The notes under the pieces: generated by a model | The model's database searches: none | Told to the model about the DNA's origin: nothing | The model's input: only the letters and a program-made list of their open reading frames with translations | NCBI GenBank assembly: GCA_027575805.1 | Contig: JANBPU010000070.1 | Span: forward strand, 1 to 64,000 | From: Mycoemilia scoparia | Taxonomy: Eukaryota; Kickxellomycota; Kickxellomycetes; Kickxellales; Kickxellaceae | Direction: 5' to 3' | Length of the DNA stretch: 64,000 nt | Shown here: piece after piece, positions 12,230-22,419 of the stretch | Numbering within the stretch: position 1 is the first letter of the stretch | Layout of the letters: each line of letters opens with the position of its first letter | Program-made: the position numbers and the translations under genes

Positions 12230-12993
12230 CCTTTAGTACAAAAAACTATATAGCGTTAATTCAAAACGATAGTTCTATATAGCCTCGTTGATAGATAAAT
12301 GTGTAATGTTATGAATTGAAAGCTAATGATATATATCTATATCTATATCTATATATCTATATTAGAGAGGGAAAGAAAGAAATCCTTGCTAAGCAGAAAC
12401 AATTTGAATACTACCTGAACACATAGCATATCCAGGTAAGAAGATCTTTGAAAGTCGTTAATATTGAAGTCGTTAAAGGGAATGCAATAAGGTGCTCCCA
12501 GAAACGATGATGATAGTACGTTACTTGAGAATGTAAAGAATGCTGTTGATGAATACTATCAAGATAAAAATAACAAAGTTTCTTCGGACTTATGATAATT
12601 AGCACCGTGACTGTTGGTTATAAATATAAAACTCGAGCTATCATATAACAAGAAGTACATTTTGGTAAAAGCTCACAAAACGTTGTTACTCCAATTAAAA
12701 ATTACTATTAAAATGTTTGACGAATTTTCATCAGTTTATCTTGTCGCGATAGAAGCGTTTTAAAAAAGCAGTAACTCGCAAGACTATAAACAATCATTCT
12801 TCATAATCCAAGAAAAAGGATTAAGCTACTGCTAAACCAAATTTGGGCATATATTTGCATTAAAGGATAAACATGGTTAAAAGACTCAACAAACTCTGAA
12901 AAGGCTGTCTACGTCGGAAGATAATGTAAAAAACGTTTCGGTCAAAATTTGGAAACATCCGAAATGTGGACAATATGTATGCGAGTTATTATC
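12230..12993. other. Intergenic: upstream of chitin synthase and downstream of glyoxalase II
   Basis: AT-rich noncoding DNA with a (TATATC)-type microsatellite at 12329-12361. It holds the promoter of the chitin synthase and the 3' end of the glyoxalase II transcript. No convincing ORF was seen. Confidence 0.5.
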
Positions 12994-14319
12994 TTAGAAA
13001 GCATCTTTGAGTTTACGAATGGCTCCAAGAACATCGATTGGGTCAGTCTTGCCTGTGCTCGCAATGAGGGCCGGTTCTCTATTAGAAGATTAAAATAAGC
13101 CACATATACGCATGTATGTATATATGCCCCAGAGGTAAGCAAAAGGTATTCCAAGAACATGACCAAGTTAACTTTAATCCAATACTTATGTGATATATAT
13201 ATATACTAAATAAACTATAGCATCATTCATACCTGACTCTCAGGAATGGATTAGTAGCCCACTCCTCCTTAATGGTGCTTGGTACTGTTATCGAAAGGTT
13301 CTTAATCCTTTCAACCTTTGCCTAAAATATTTACATACCAATGTTGAGAGTTATTCGTACTTACAACATTAGCAGTAAAAATTATAATATGTGTGTGTGT
13401 GTAAAATACCTTGAGATCGGGGTTTTCGCCGTCAACTGTCAATGCAAACTCCAGATTCTTGCGAGTATATTCGTGACCAGGATATACTTTTGTATCGCCT
13501 GGAAGTGCTCCAATTCTATTAATCAAGGAATCATACATCTGATCTGGAGTTCCCTCAAACAATCTACCACAACCACCTATATACATAATTTCAATCCATT
13601 GAAGATCGGCCATATATAAACTGCTATATACATTTAGATTCCGCAATGCAAATCAAGCTTATTCATATTTATTTATACTTGCCAATAAAGAGTGTGTCTC
13701 CTGTAAATACTACACGCTGATTATTACTTTCATCTTCAAGATAAAACGTGATGCTTCCAGTTGTATGCCCAATAGTCTTTATGGCTTTAAACTTGATACT
13801 GCCGATTTCAAAGGCATCGCCATCCTTTACAACAGCATTGAGAGCAGGAATCCGCTCGTCACCTCCAATAAATTTCAAGCCCGGGTGGAGTTTATTGAGT
13901 TCACGGTTTCCACCAGAGTGGTCCCTACAAGACCGTGATCGTCAATTAGAGCCCCCTTGCATGTATTATAGAGACAAATGATGCAGATTGCCTATTGAAA
14001 TAAGGCCATATACAGCAAGTACACTTACGCATGATGATGAGTTGTTATAACGCTCTTTAGGTGTGAAGTCAGATTTAGGCTCTCGAGCTCCTTTAGAACC
14101 TTTTTAGGTTCAACGGGATCAACAACAGCGACTATCAAACAGAGCCAAAAATAAAGATGATGATTTGGCATAGTTTATAAATGTATATATATATATATAT
14201 ACGACTTTGAGTAAATACGATCTGAATAAGCTGTTACAACACTTACCTTCACTGGTCTTGTCATCGATAATAATGTACGAATAGTTGTCGGATAAAACTG
14301 GTACGGTAACAATTCTCAT
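12994..14319 (-). CDS. GLO2: Glyoxalase II (hydroxyacylglutathione hydrolase)
   Basis: Six exons on the minus strand: 14247-14319, 14029-14131, 13683-13924, 13410-13576, 13233-13321 and 12994-13078. They sum to 759 nt, 252 residues, the usual size of cytosolic glyoxalase II. The enzyme hydrolyses S-D-lactoylglutathione to lactate and glutathione, the second step of methylglyoxal detoxification. Metallo-beta-lactamase features are complete: THHHADH (residues 55-61), IGHTTG, FTGDTLF with the downstream GGCGRLFEGT, and YPGHEYT. The C-terminal substrate-binding region follows (NPFLRVREPALI). There is no targeting peptide; the protein starts MRIVTVPVLSDNYSY, so it is probably cytosolic. All splice phases agree. 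Introns 1, 2, 4 and 5 are GT-AG; intron 3 is GC-AG. Intron 1 carries a (TA)n and intron 4 a (GT)n microsatellite. Confidence 0.95.
13577..13682 (-). other. GC-AG intron 3 of glyoxalase II
   Basis: The donor is TTTATTG|GCAAGTATAA and the acceptor TATATAG|GTGGTTG (minus strand), 106 bp. Only the GC donor keeps DTLFI-GGCGRLFEG in frame, a conserved glyoxalase II segment. Using the nearby GT shifts the frame. Confidence 0.92.
14184..14201. repeat. (TA)n microsatellite in glyoxalase II intron 1
   Basis: About nine TA units inside the intron at 14132-14246. Confidence 0.9.
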
Positions 14320-15842
14320 GGCTATTCAAGATATAATACAACAACAATAATTAAAATGCTGTTCTGAATTAGCTGCTGTGCAATTTGCTCAAATGTCCAT
14401 GTCCATATACGCGCAAGGTCGTCAGAATTCACACATATATTTAACAGGGAGGGGAGAATAAGTACTACAACATACCTTGGGCAGGCGTAGTGTGTATTCT
14501 GGCAGAAAAAATGGAAATATTCTTGAAAAACGGTGTAAGGATTCTTCTTTTACTGGAACTAAAGGCAGCTGCTTTATACAAGTACATGCTACTAAATACG
14601 CCCCGCCACTACAGTAAAAAAGAGAAAGGAGGTCAGAGATTGATAACGTTTATAAGAAGGGGGGGTCATATTGACAACAATGATGCAACAATTATCATTG
14701 ACCACACACAGTGTGGGTCGCTTTTCTAATCATGACGACATAATAGCAAGAAATTGGTCTTTTCCAAATTCATATTCCCCATACCCCCTTACGCTAGCCC
14801 CTTTTTTTAATACTAATACAGTAGTATTATTTGGAAAAAATATCGGGTTTTTCAGACACCTCCTCTCATTTTTGGCATTTCCAATTTTTTTTCCACTAAA
14901 GTTATTAACCAAAGCTTTCAATCGACCATATATTATTGGCTATTTTGTTGTATAACAATAGCGGACAATTTGTGAATGGTTTTCCATACCTTTCTCATAT
15001 GTTTAAAATGGTGTAAGGCCATAGGAGCGTGAATCTGGACAAAGCCGTTGTTTTACCCCCTTTTAGGCTTACAAATCAATGATCACGTCATAAGCCCGAT
15101 CATAGTATTGTTCAACTCTACACTCACTCACTCACTCACAACGCCTTTAGCATAGAAAATATATGAAAACTGACCCTCTTTTCCGTTAGATCCGATGAAT
15201 TAAATTTACAATGAGAAACATGTTGTAATTTTCTTGGGCAACAAACATTTACATTCAAAGATTATAAACTCTGGACATTTTTTTCTTTCAAAAATGCTAG
15301 TTTAGTAAATCATTTTGTGATTGCTAAACATGTTTTATCTTGTAATTAAACAAAGCAATGTATTTTATAATTTAAAGAAAATGAGATGGCAAGATAAGAC
15401 TATACAATACAAAAATTTGAAAGAGTGAAAATAGGCAATACGCAAGTGCTATGGAGATTAAAAATGAACGAATACGATGATGATAGCACGGTGGTGGTGG
15501 TAGTAGAGTCAAAAATAATCTGTGTAAACATGTATGTAGAGAGGAGACTAAAAGAACAGGTAAGCGTACATACATATAGAAAGAGATTGGTGCGATATTG
15601 GGTACAGATATGAGTATGGTGGAAGCAAAAAAGATTTATAAAAATTACAGATATATCCTTGTAGGAGATGATGATGATGAAGACAATAATAAATTAGAGG
15701 AATTGATGACTAATAATACCGGTACCCAATATTATAGATGAACTGGTATATATATAGTAGAGCAAAAATATACACGCAGTATTTTAAAGCAGATGTGCGG
15801 TGTGGTGAACTGTTGGTGGCTAAAATGCGACGATCAGCCAGT
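14320..15842. other. Intergenic: upstream of glyoxalase II, downstream of the 7TM-RGS gene
   Basis: About 1.5 kb of noncoding DNA. It contains a CACT-type tandem repeat at 15119-15140 and several A/T homopolymers. ORFs here are short, lack similarity that I recognise and are compositionally random. Confidence 0.5.
15119..15140. repeat. (CACT)n tandem repeat
   Basis: About five CACT units in intergenic DNA. Confidence 0.9.
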
Positions 15843-18038
15843 TTAGCTTTTGTAAATCTGCGAAAAGGTATTTTGGTAGAGCATTTCAACAATTTCGGCG
15901 AGTGCTTTGTCAAACATGTCGACGGTGAAGATGCCACTCTCGATCTTTTCTTTGATTGGCTTCGAGATGTGATGGCCAACATTGACACAAAGGGCAGCAG
16001 AGTCAGGTATATACTTTTTGTAGAATTGGCGGAAACGTTTGTGAAGACTCTTGGGAACAAGCACTTCAGAGTTTGCATCCCCGTTGACTGGATCGGCAAC
16101 ACCGTTCATGCGATTGAGGCTGGGAAGAAGCCTCTTTTTAATCAGTGTCTTTATGATGGTGTTTGGCAAAGGAAGGATGCTGTTGTCTTCCAATAGGGCA
16201 GAGTGGCAAAGTACATCATTCTTGCTAAGGAATGGAAGAGGCGTGTTTGGAGTCTGACAAGTTCCAATATTGATTCCTGTGTGAGAGCCATCCTTTTCTT
16301 TCGAAGAACTTGACAGTCCCAGGCTGAAGAACCCAGCACTAGAAGCAAATGTAGGGACAATACTGCGGCTGAATCTTCTGATTTTGCCAGCTGCACTGCC
16401 CTTTTCTTTCTTGGACGACGTGTGCCTTGAGATAAAGGGGATCGAGGCTCCCATAACATTTAGCGAAAGAGATTCGTCAGAGTCGTTAAGTGGGATGACA
16501 GAGGCTGCCTTGTAATCATCGATGGATTTGTGGCCTCTATCAGGAGCTACATTCGACACGGCGGTCTTCCCGCCGTGTGAGCTGATGGGAGAATGAGAGT
16601 TCATTGAAGGGTCGCACAGACCAGGACTAGAATTACCATTGCAGCTATTACCACCACTGCTGACGGCTCCATCGGAGATAACGGTATAGCAAACACGCCA
16701 CTTGAGGTACTGGTAGTCACGTAAAAAGTCAACATTTTCGGGACAGAATGTACGACGTGCCGCTTCGGCAAGCTGCTGGAATCCGACCGGAGAATCCAAG
16801 AGGAACTCAAACTGTTCACGGCGAGTCATGTTTCCCATGTCGATACTGGTAGATGAGCGAGGAAGATGTGTCTTTGACCGCGCCTTTTCTTTATTTTCAC
16901 GAAGAATGCTGAACATAGGTCTGACGATAAGCATCCAGTGGGCAACGGCAAGGAACACCACGATGAAGATGTACCCAGTGACCTTTATCAATATCATTGA
17001 CGAAACGAACTCATTATACAAAAGCATGGTGGGGATTGAGACTGAGCCGACAATAAGAGATACCTGCAGTTCACTCCGCATTCCATATGCATCTCTGATA
17101 CCACGGCAAAAGTAGATCAATAATGGAAACAGTATAAAAATGTTTAGGAACAGCCAAGTGTAAAGGAAGTACATGGGCGGCGAAACGCCAGCCGGGCAGG
17201 CGTAGTAAGGAGGCTTGTGCTGGAATCTCCTGTCCCGCTGGCCTAAAACGCATGCAACGGCTATGATGATACCAATAAAGGCAAAAACGCACAAAAAGAA
17301 CCGATCTGATAGCCAACGCTCCTTTTGCAATGTGGATGTAAGCCTTGCACGCAAGTAGCTGTACTGCTCTTCTAGAGGCATTTTGGAAATGTCAACACTT
17401 CCTCTCCGAAGTATGACTTTTGAAAACCAGTCACTGATGCCTGAAGTCCAGCTCTTCAAATTTATAGAAGGAGATTGAGCCCCTCTTGTGTAATTTTTTA
17501 CGGATTTGGATAAATTCTCACCCCCCTTGGTACTAATATCTAAGCTGTGGGTATTCCTATCCTCAAAGTCTGTATTCTTTTCCAGCTCGTTGAGGACGTC
17601 AGCGAGGTCTGATTTGATAGTATTCACCCGGACGGTGTGGATGTACTTCAGACCGCGAACGTGGACTGCCAGAGACCAGTAAAACACTGTATAATATGTA
17701 ATCCATAACCGCACACTGCAAGGGTACTTTGGAGTTAGCGCTTCAAGTATCATGGCGTGAATGACAAAGGCAAGATTAGCTAGGGTAGCGATGAGTGTAA
17801 ATATCCTTGACTTCCACTGGAAATGCGTTGAATTCCATCCCTTCCAGAACAGCACTATGGTGGTACTGAGGACGTAGATTGTGTATATTGAGGCGAGGGT
17901 AAACCACACCGCACGCTTGGGCACCTTGATCTTATCTGCGGCAGCCATGGCTTCCTGAAGCGTCATGAGGCTCTTCAGGTCTTTTTGGCTTAAACCTTTA
18001 GGGATGTTTGCCATTATTGTTGAGTTTAGCACATCCAT
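15843..18038 (-). CDS. Seven-transmembrane protein with C-terminal RGS domain
   Basis: An uninterrupted frame of 731 residues. The first true ATG is at 18038; the frame extends six codons further only through a TTG. Hydrophobic helices lie at about 43-65, 78-100, 109-127, 246-266, 287-310, 325-348 and 351-374, with a 115-residue loop after the third. RGS sequence then starts (TRREQFEFLLDSPVGFQQLAEAARR..., 405-450), is interrupted by about 190 Ser/Gly-rich residues, and resumes to the end: IPDSAALCVNVGHHISKPIK, then FDKALAEIVEMLYQNTFSQI, which match RGS helices 5-9. RGS domains accelerate GTP hydrolysis by G-alpha subunits. A 7TM-RGS fusion is a plasma-membrane regulator of G-protein signalling, as known in fungi and plants. 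The ligand is unknown. Confidence 0.85.
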   Translation of the reverse strand: MDVLNSTIMANIPKGLSQKDLKSLMTLQEAMAAADKIKVPKRAVWFTLASIYTIYVLSTTIVLFWKGWNSTHFQWKSRIFTLIATLANLAFVIHAMILEALTPKYPCSVRLWITYYTVFYWSLAVHVRGLKYIHTVRVNTIKSDLADVLNELEKNTDFEDRNTHSLDISTKGGENLSKSVKNYTRGAQSPSINLKSWTSGISDWFSKVILRRGSVDISKMPLEEQYSYLRARLTSTLQKERWLSDRFFLCVFAFIGIIIAVACVLGQRDRRFQHKPPYYACPAGVSPPMYFLYTWLFLNIFILFPLLIYFCRGIRDAYGMRSELQVSLIVGSVSIPTMLLYNEFVSSMILIKVTGYIFIVVFLAVAHWMLIVRPMFSILRENKEKARSKTHLPRSSTSIDMGNMTRREQFEFLLDSPVGFQQLAEAARRTFCPENVDFLRDYQYLKWRVCYTVISDGAVSSGGNSCNGNSSPGLCDPSMNSHSPISSHGGKTAVSNVAPDRGHKSIDDYKAASVIPLNDSDESLSLNVMGASIPFISRHTSSKKEKGSAAGKIRRFSRSIVPTFASSAGFFSLGLSSSSKEKDGSHTGINIGTCQTPNTPLPFLSKNDVLCHSALLEDNSILPLPNTIIKTLIKKRLLPSLNRMNGVADPVNGDANSEVLVPKSLHKRFRQFYKKYIPDSAALCVNVGHHISKPIKEKIESGIFTVDMFDKALAEIVEMLYQNTFSQIYKS

Positions 18039-19419
18039 TTTGGTAAGTAGTTGCAAACTACCAAAAGGCGTTTATAATGAGGAGGTAAGAAAGAAAGCAG
18101 AGAGAGAGGGAGAAAGAGGAGGAAAGGATACAAAATGCTCAAGATTGAAAATTGTACAAGCTAAAAATATATAGAACTTGAACTAAAAATAGAATAAACT
18201 AGCCACTTTGAAAGAATATAAATTAAAAGAAAGTGAGTGCAAATTTGTCACAAGAGAATAGAGGGTGTGTAGGTATTTAAAGAAAGAGAAGTTCACTGCT
18301 GGTAATAGACAAGGCCGCATTTCAGCCAGTTTGAGTATGTGTGTATTAGTAGAGAGGGTCACCAAGACATTGCTGCCCACACACGGGTGTGGGGACCACC
18401 AAAGACATGCATGAGGGCAATCCTATTATTAGCAAAGAGATAAAACACGCCTGGACGCTCGTTCTGAAAAGTGTTGCCAATAAGCTATTAGAAGTGACCA
18501 CAAAATTGCAAGCGCAGACTATTCCCAATACTACTCATTCCAGCCAGATGCAACTAATTAGCACTGCCCCACTTTGTTAATGTATGACAAGCCCTTTTTG
18601 CAATGGTCTGTACTGTGCTTCAATAAGGTTCACTGGCACCCGACTATGCAAGGATCCAGGAGCTGCAGGGAGGCACACAATCAGCATTTCTTTAAAAACA
18701 ATAGGGCTCAACTATAATTAGTTATAAGCTTGTTATTCTTGGTACAAGACCATGGCAATCGTCAGGTTAACAACTGGTCAATCTTCTTTGCCCTAATTTT
18801 CATTTTTCCCTATTTTATCCATCACCCTTTATTACCGACTGCAAGTTAAACCGGCATTGGAAATATGCAATATAGTTCTGCACTTTAACCAACTGTTCTA
18901 TTCATTCCACCTGTGAGTATGTCCCTCATCATAGGCATCATGACTTTATTATCACGTTACACGCAATAAAGCTCGTCTGGGGTAATAGCCTAAAAAAGCA
19001 GTCATCCCTTGTCAACAATGGCATATCATGAGTCTTATTTGTAAAACAGCTGCTTGGCAGGGAGTCCACATCCAAGCCTGCCAAACCCCGGCTTCTTCCA
19101 AAAGATTGTAACTTGGACCATTGTTTAACGGCCTGATGGACCTGTATTTAACCAGATATTATGAATCTATTGTCCTTGGCAAGCCCTTTAATTTTAGCAA
19201 GGATTTATATTGAAAGATTTCTGCTCGCCTGTGACTTGGACAATACTTTAAATTTAACGACTTTTATCAAATTCAATTGCCGAATTTCCCATGCTTTGTA
19301 ATCGTTTCAACTCCACTGCACTTTACTCTACAAGACTAGCTCGATTACATATATCCTCTATTCACAATATATCTTCCTCTCTATTCATGAGTGGTACACA
19401 AATTGTACTTTTTTGGGCA

Positions 19420-19506
19420 TATGAGTGATGATTTTTGAAGGGTTGGTCACACATTTGGCTGTGGTTGCGCCTATAACCATTCACCCTTCAAAAATTATCC
19501 CCCATA
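19420..19506 (+). mobile_element. MITE-like element, family 1, copy 1
   Basis: Terminal inverted repeats TATGAGTGATGATTTTTGAA on the left and the complement ending TTCAAAAATTATCCCCCATA on the right. The core is GGCTGTGGTTGCGCCTATAA. Internally shortened relative to the 120 bp copies. Confidence 0.8.
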
Positions 19507-21514
19507 TATCATGAAAACGTGCCACTACAGCAGATAAGCCCCCGGTTGCCTGCTGCACTTGTGTCCCAAAGACAATTACAAAAAAGCCTTCAGATCTAAT
19601 GTGGAATATGAAGGACATTTTTCTTCCTTTACGGTCCATAAAAGATCTCATAACCATCTCTCCAGTGGTAAATAACTACTGTAATGTGTATTTATTTCAA
19701 TTGTTTTAATTTATTACATTTTGCAGCATTCCATTCTACGCCCCCCTTTTTGTCAAAATTAAACTGCCTAAAAAGTGGGCCAAAGTAAACACATTAATTT
19801 GCTACCACGGCTAAATTGACTAGCTTTTAGCGCCATCCATACACGGCCAATTGGACACCATTATCGCCAGAATTGTCTCTGCAAGCAACCATCTGTTTTA
19901 GCTATAAGTGCTGGCCCATCAAAGATGTAAAAAAACTTGCAGGCTGCCCTTGTAGACGTAATTGTCTGCGCTTGCTTGCATGCTCAAGGAGCCTTTGTCA
20001 GGCACATGGTCATAAAGGAACCATTTGAATCAGCAGATCAACCAATTTGAAAGCAAGAGCAAGAAAAGAAGGGAAGGAGAGAGAGAGAGAAGTATAGAAT
20101 TTATTGCTTCCTTTGGACTTCCAACTTTGATACTTGTAGGTCCAAAGTATGGACATTTACCAAAGCCCTTACAAAAGTTGCCGTCACAAAGATTTGCATG
20201 AGTTTATGTTTGAGAATATGTATCGAAACACTTGTCCTTTGACAAACAAGATATTTTCGATCCCAGAGAGAGACACAAACACTCTAACAAAATAAAACAG
20301 GTATGAGTATGCTAAAGTTGTTTGTATGTATACAAAATAGGGTATGAACAAATTTCGGTGGGGCCACCAAAAGCAAATACCGCCAAGCCTAAATAATACA
20401 AGGCCTTTTTTGGACTGATGATAATGGCCATATTGCTACCACCTGAAACTCGGTGGTTGTCTTTCTGCATGAAAAATAGCTTTGCCTTTATTTGTACCCA
20501 AAGACAAAGAGCACCTATACGAAAACAAGCCCAAAGATTGTTTGTTTCTTTGTGTTTCCCCATTATACATGTTTTATGTTTTTGTAGAATCTGATCACAA
20601 ATACTCTATTTAGGTCATAACATGGCGAATAGCCCTATAGGGTGATTCTATCCCTCACTTGTTTTTTGTTTGTAGTCTTTCCTTTTTTACACCTTTTATC
20701 ATTAAATGCCACCTTATAGCGTGCTAGTATATCTAACCCAAAGCGGGGGGTTTGAATAGTTTCATGGTGGCTTTTATGTGTTCAACAAATATAAACAGAT
20801 AAAGTACAAGCCCAAAGGCACAAGAAAATGTTTTCAATTACCCAAACGACGCATGGCCTATTTATTAGCATTGCAAATGAAATATTTTGAGTGACTTGAT
20901 TTATCTCTTCTCTAACTCAAAAACGTTCGAGATGCAAATATTTTGGATCGGGTTGCTGTTCTGCATAAATATAATATATCACACTGGTTAACTGCGTGTT
21001 TTTACAAAATAACGCTAATTTCCAGTTGTGGTCAGAAATCAGCATTCGAAAACCCTCTCTTTAATAGCGCAACACTTACAACAAGTATCAAGCATACTAA
21101 AAGTTGGGTTCTAAAAGTCGTGGAGGTTTCTCATGTCTGTCACTGAATAAAAGGTGCAACAATATCCACACAGTAGTCAATATGACATCGACAAAAGATA
21201 TCCCCTTCTCACATTGGCTAATGATGTTGCCACAACAACATTTGTTTGACTTATTGGTTACTAAAGCTGAATAGAAGACTAATTAGTGACACATGTATGG
21301 CCTCATAAATGTAACAGCCAACATTGATTATCTATAAAGCAGTTTACAACTAGAATTATTCTCTATGGAGTGCATCATGTTCATAGTGTGACTGGGTTTT
21401 TTTGGATTAAATTCAAAAAACATAAATTCACATTCAGTGTATATACCTGTACAAATAGTCTATTTGAGTCTGAAGACTCAATCCATTTTTGGCTATATTT
21501 CACTATATAGTTGG

Positions 21515-21535
21515 CAACAACAACAACAACAACAA
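21515..21535. repeat. (AAC)n microsatellite
   Basis: Seven CAA/AAC units in intergenic DNA. Confidence 0.9.
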
Positions 21536-22334
21536 ATAAATTACTGGGGTCATTGGTTAACAACATTTTGGACAAATTTTGTAATATCTCCCCCACATAT
21601 AATGTACTACCGCCAATATTATTACTAATATGGTTGTGTTATTACCATTCTCCATTTATTGCTGTGTTTTTATTTTCATCTTTTCATGTCAAAATTATTA
21701 CATGCCAAACTAGTCTAAACAGGTAAGGTAAACTCATATCCAAGCCTAAGCCATTTGTAATATATAAGACATAAACAAAATGGCAATATTCTGTGTCACA
21801 TTGGTATGACTAGATGCTAACATTGAAAGTCACGCTTAATAGTGCAATTTGTTTATTGGATATCGGACATTGGTCAGTACCTTTAGAATTAGCCTTACTC
21901 AAGAGCACCAGGAAACTTGTTGGAATATATAGCACTAGTGCTACACTATTTTTTGGTACTCATTTTGTTATTGCAGATCAGCATCTCTCCTGTAAAGCAA
22001 TTTACAACTATGGTTAGTTTGACTTGTTGAAATATGACTTGGATTTAGCTTGAATGCCTTGCCCCAACCGTTAAATGGGCATCTTGAATATCCTGTATTT
22101 AGGATTATTGAAAGATGCTACAGGGAGGGGGAGGGGGATAAGATTTTCAATACATAATATTCTTTCAGCGACAATACTATTACTGAATCTCCAGGTTTAA
22201 CCCATATTGATCAATTTTACTGATCTGATCTCTTTCAATGATGATTAAACGAAATGCCTAAATGCCCATAATAAACATAATGAAAAATCTTGGACATCCA
22301 ATTCTAATTAACATTTATTTGGCCAAAAAAAAGC

Positions 22335-22343
22335 TATATAAAA
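22335..22343 (+). promoter_or_regulatory. TATA box of the PUS1 gene
   Basis: TATATAAAA lies 77 bp before the first ATG, implying a short leader that begins near 22365-22375. A short leader and a T at -3 of the first ATG favour leaky scanning to the second ATG. Confidence 0.5.
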
Positions 22344-22419
22344 GTCCTCCCCAGGTAAAATAAATTTTTATATACGCTCTTTCCTACCAGCTATTATCTT
22401 ACTTCACATATATACATAT

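Larger units (their letters stand above)
18039..22334. other. 4.3 kb intergenic region between divergent genes
   Basis: Noncoding DNA upstream of both the 7TM-RGS gene (minus) and PUS1 (plus). It holds one MITE-like element (19420-19506), an (AAC)n repeat at 21515-21535, and a purine-rich run near 20050-20095. A 57-codon ATG frame at 18407-18580 (start MHEGNPIISKEIKHAW) is open and not obviously random, but I have no support that it is a gene. Nothing else was recognised. Confidence 0.5.

Noticed and set aside
18407..18580. 57-codon ATG frame in the 7TM-RGS upstream region
   Set aside because: Reads plausibly as a helical peptide, but there is no promoter, codon or similarity evidence.
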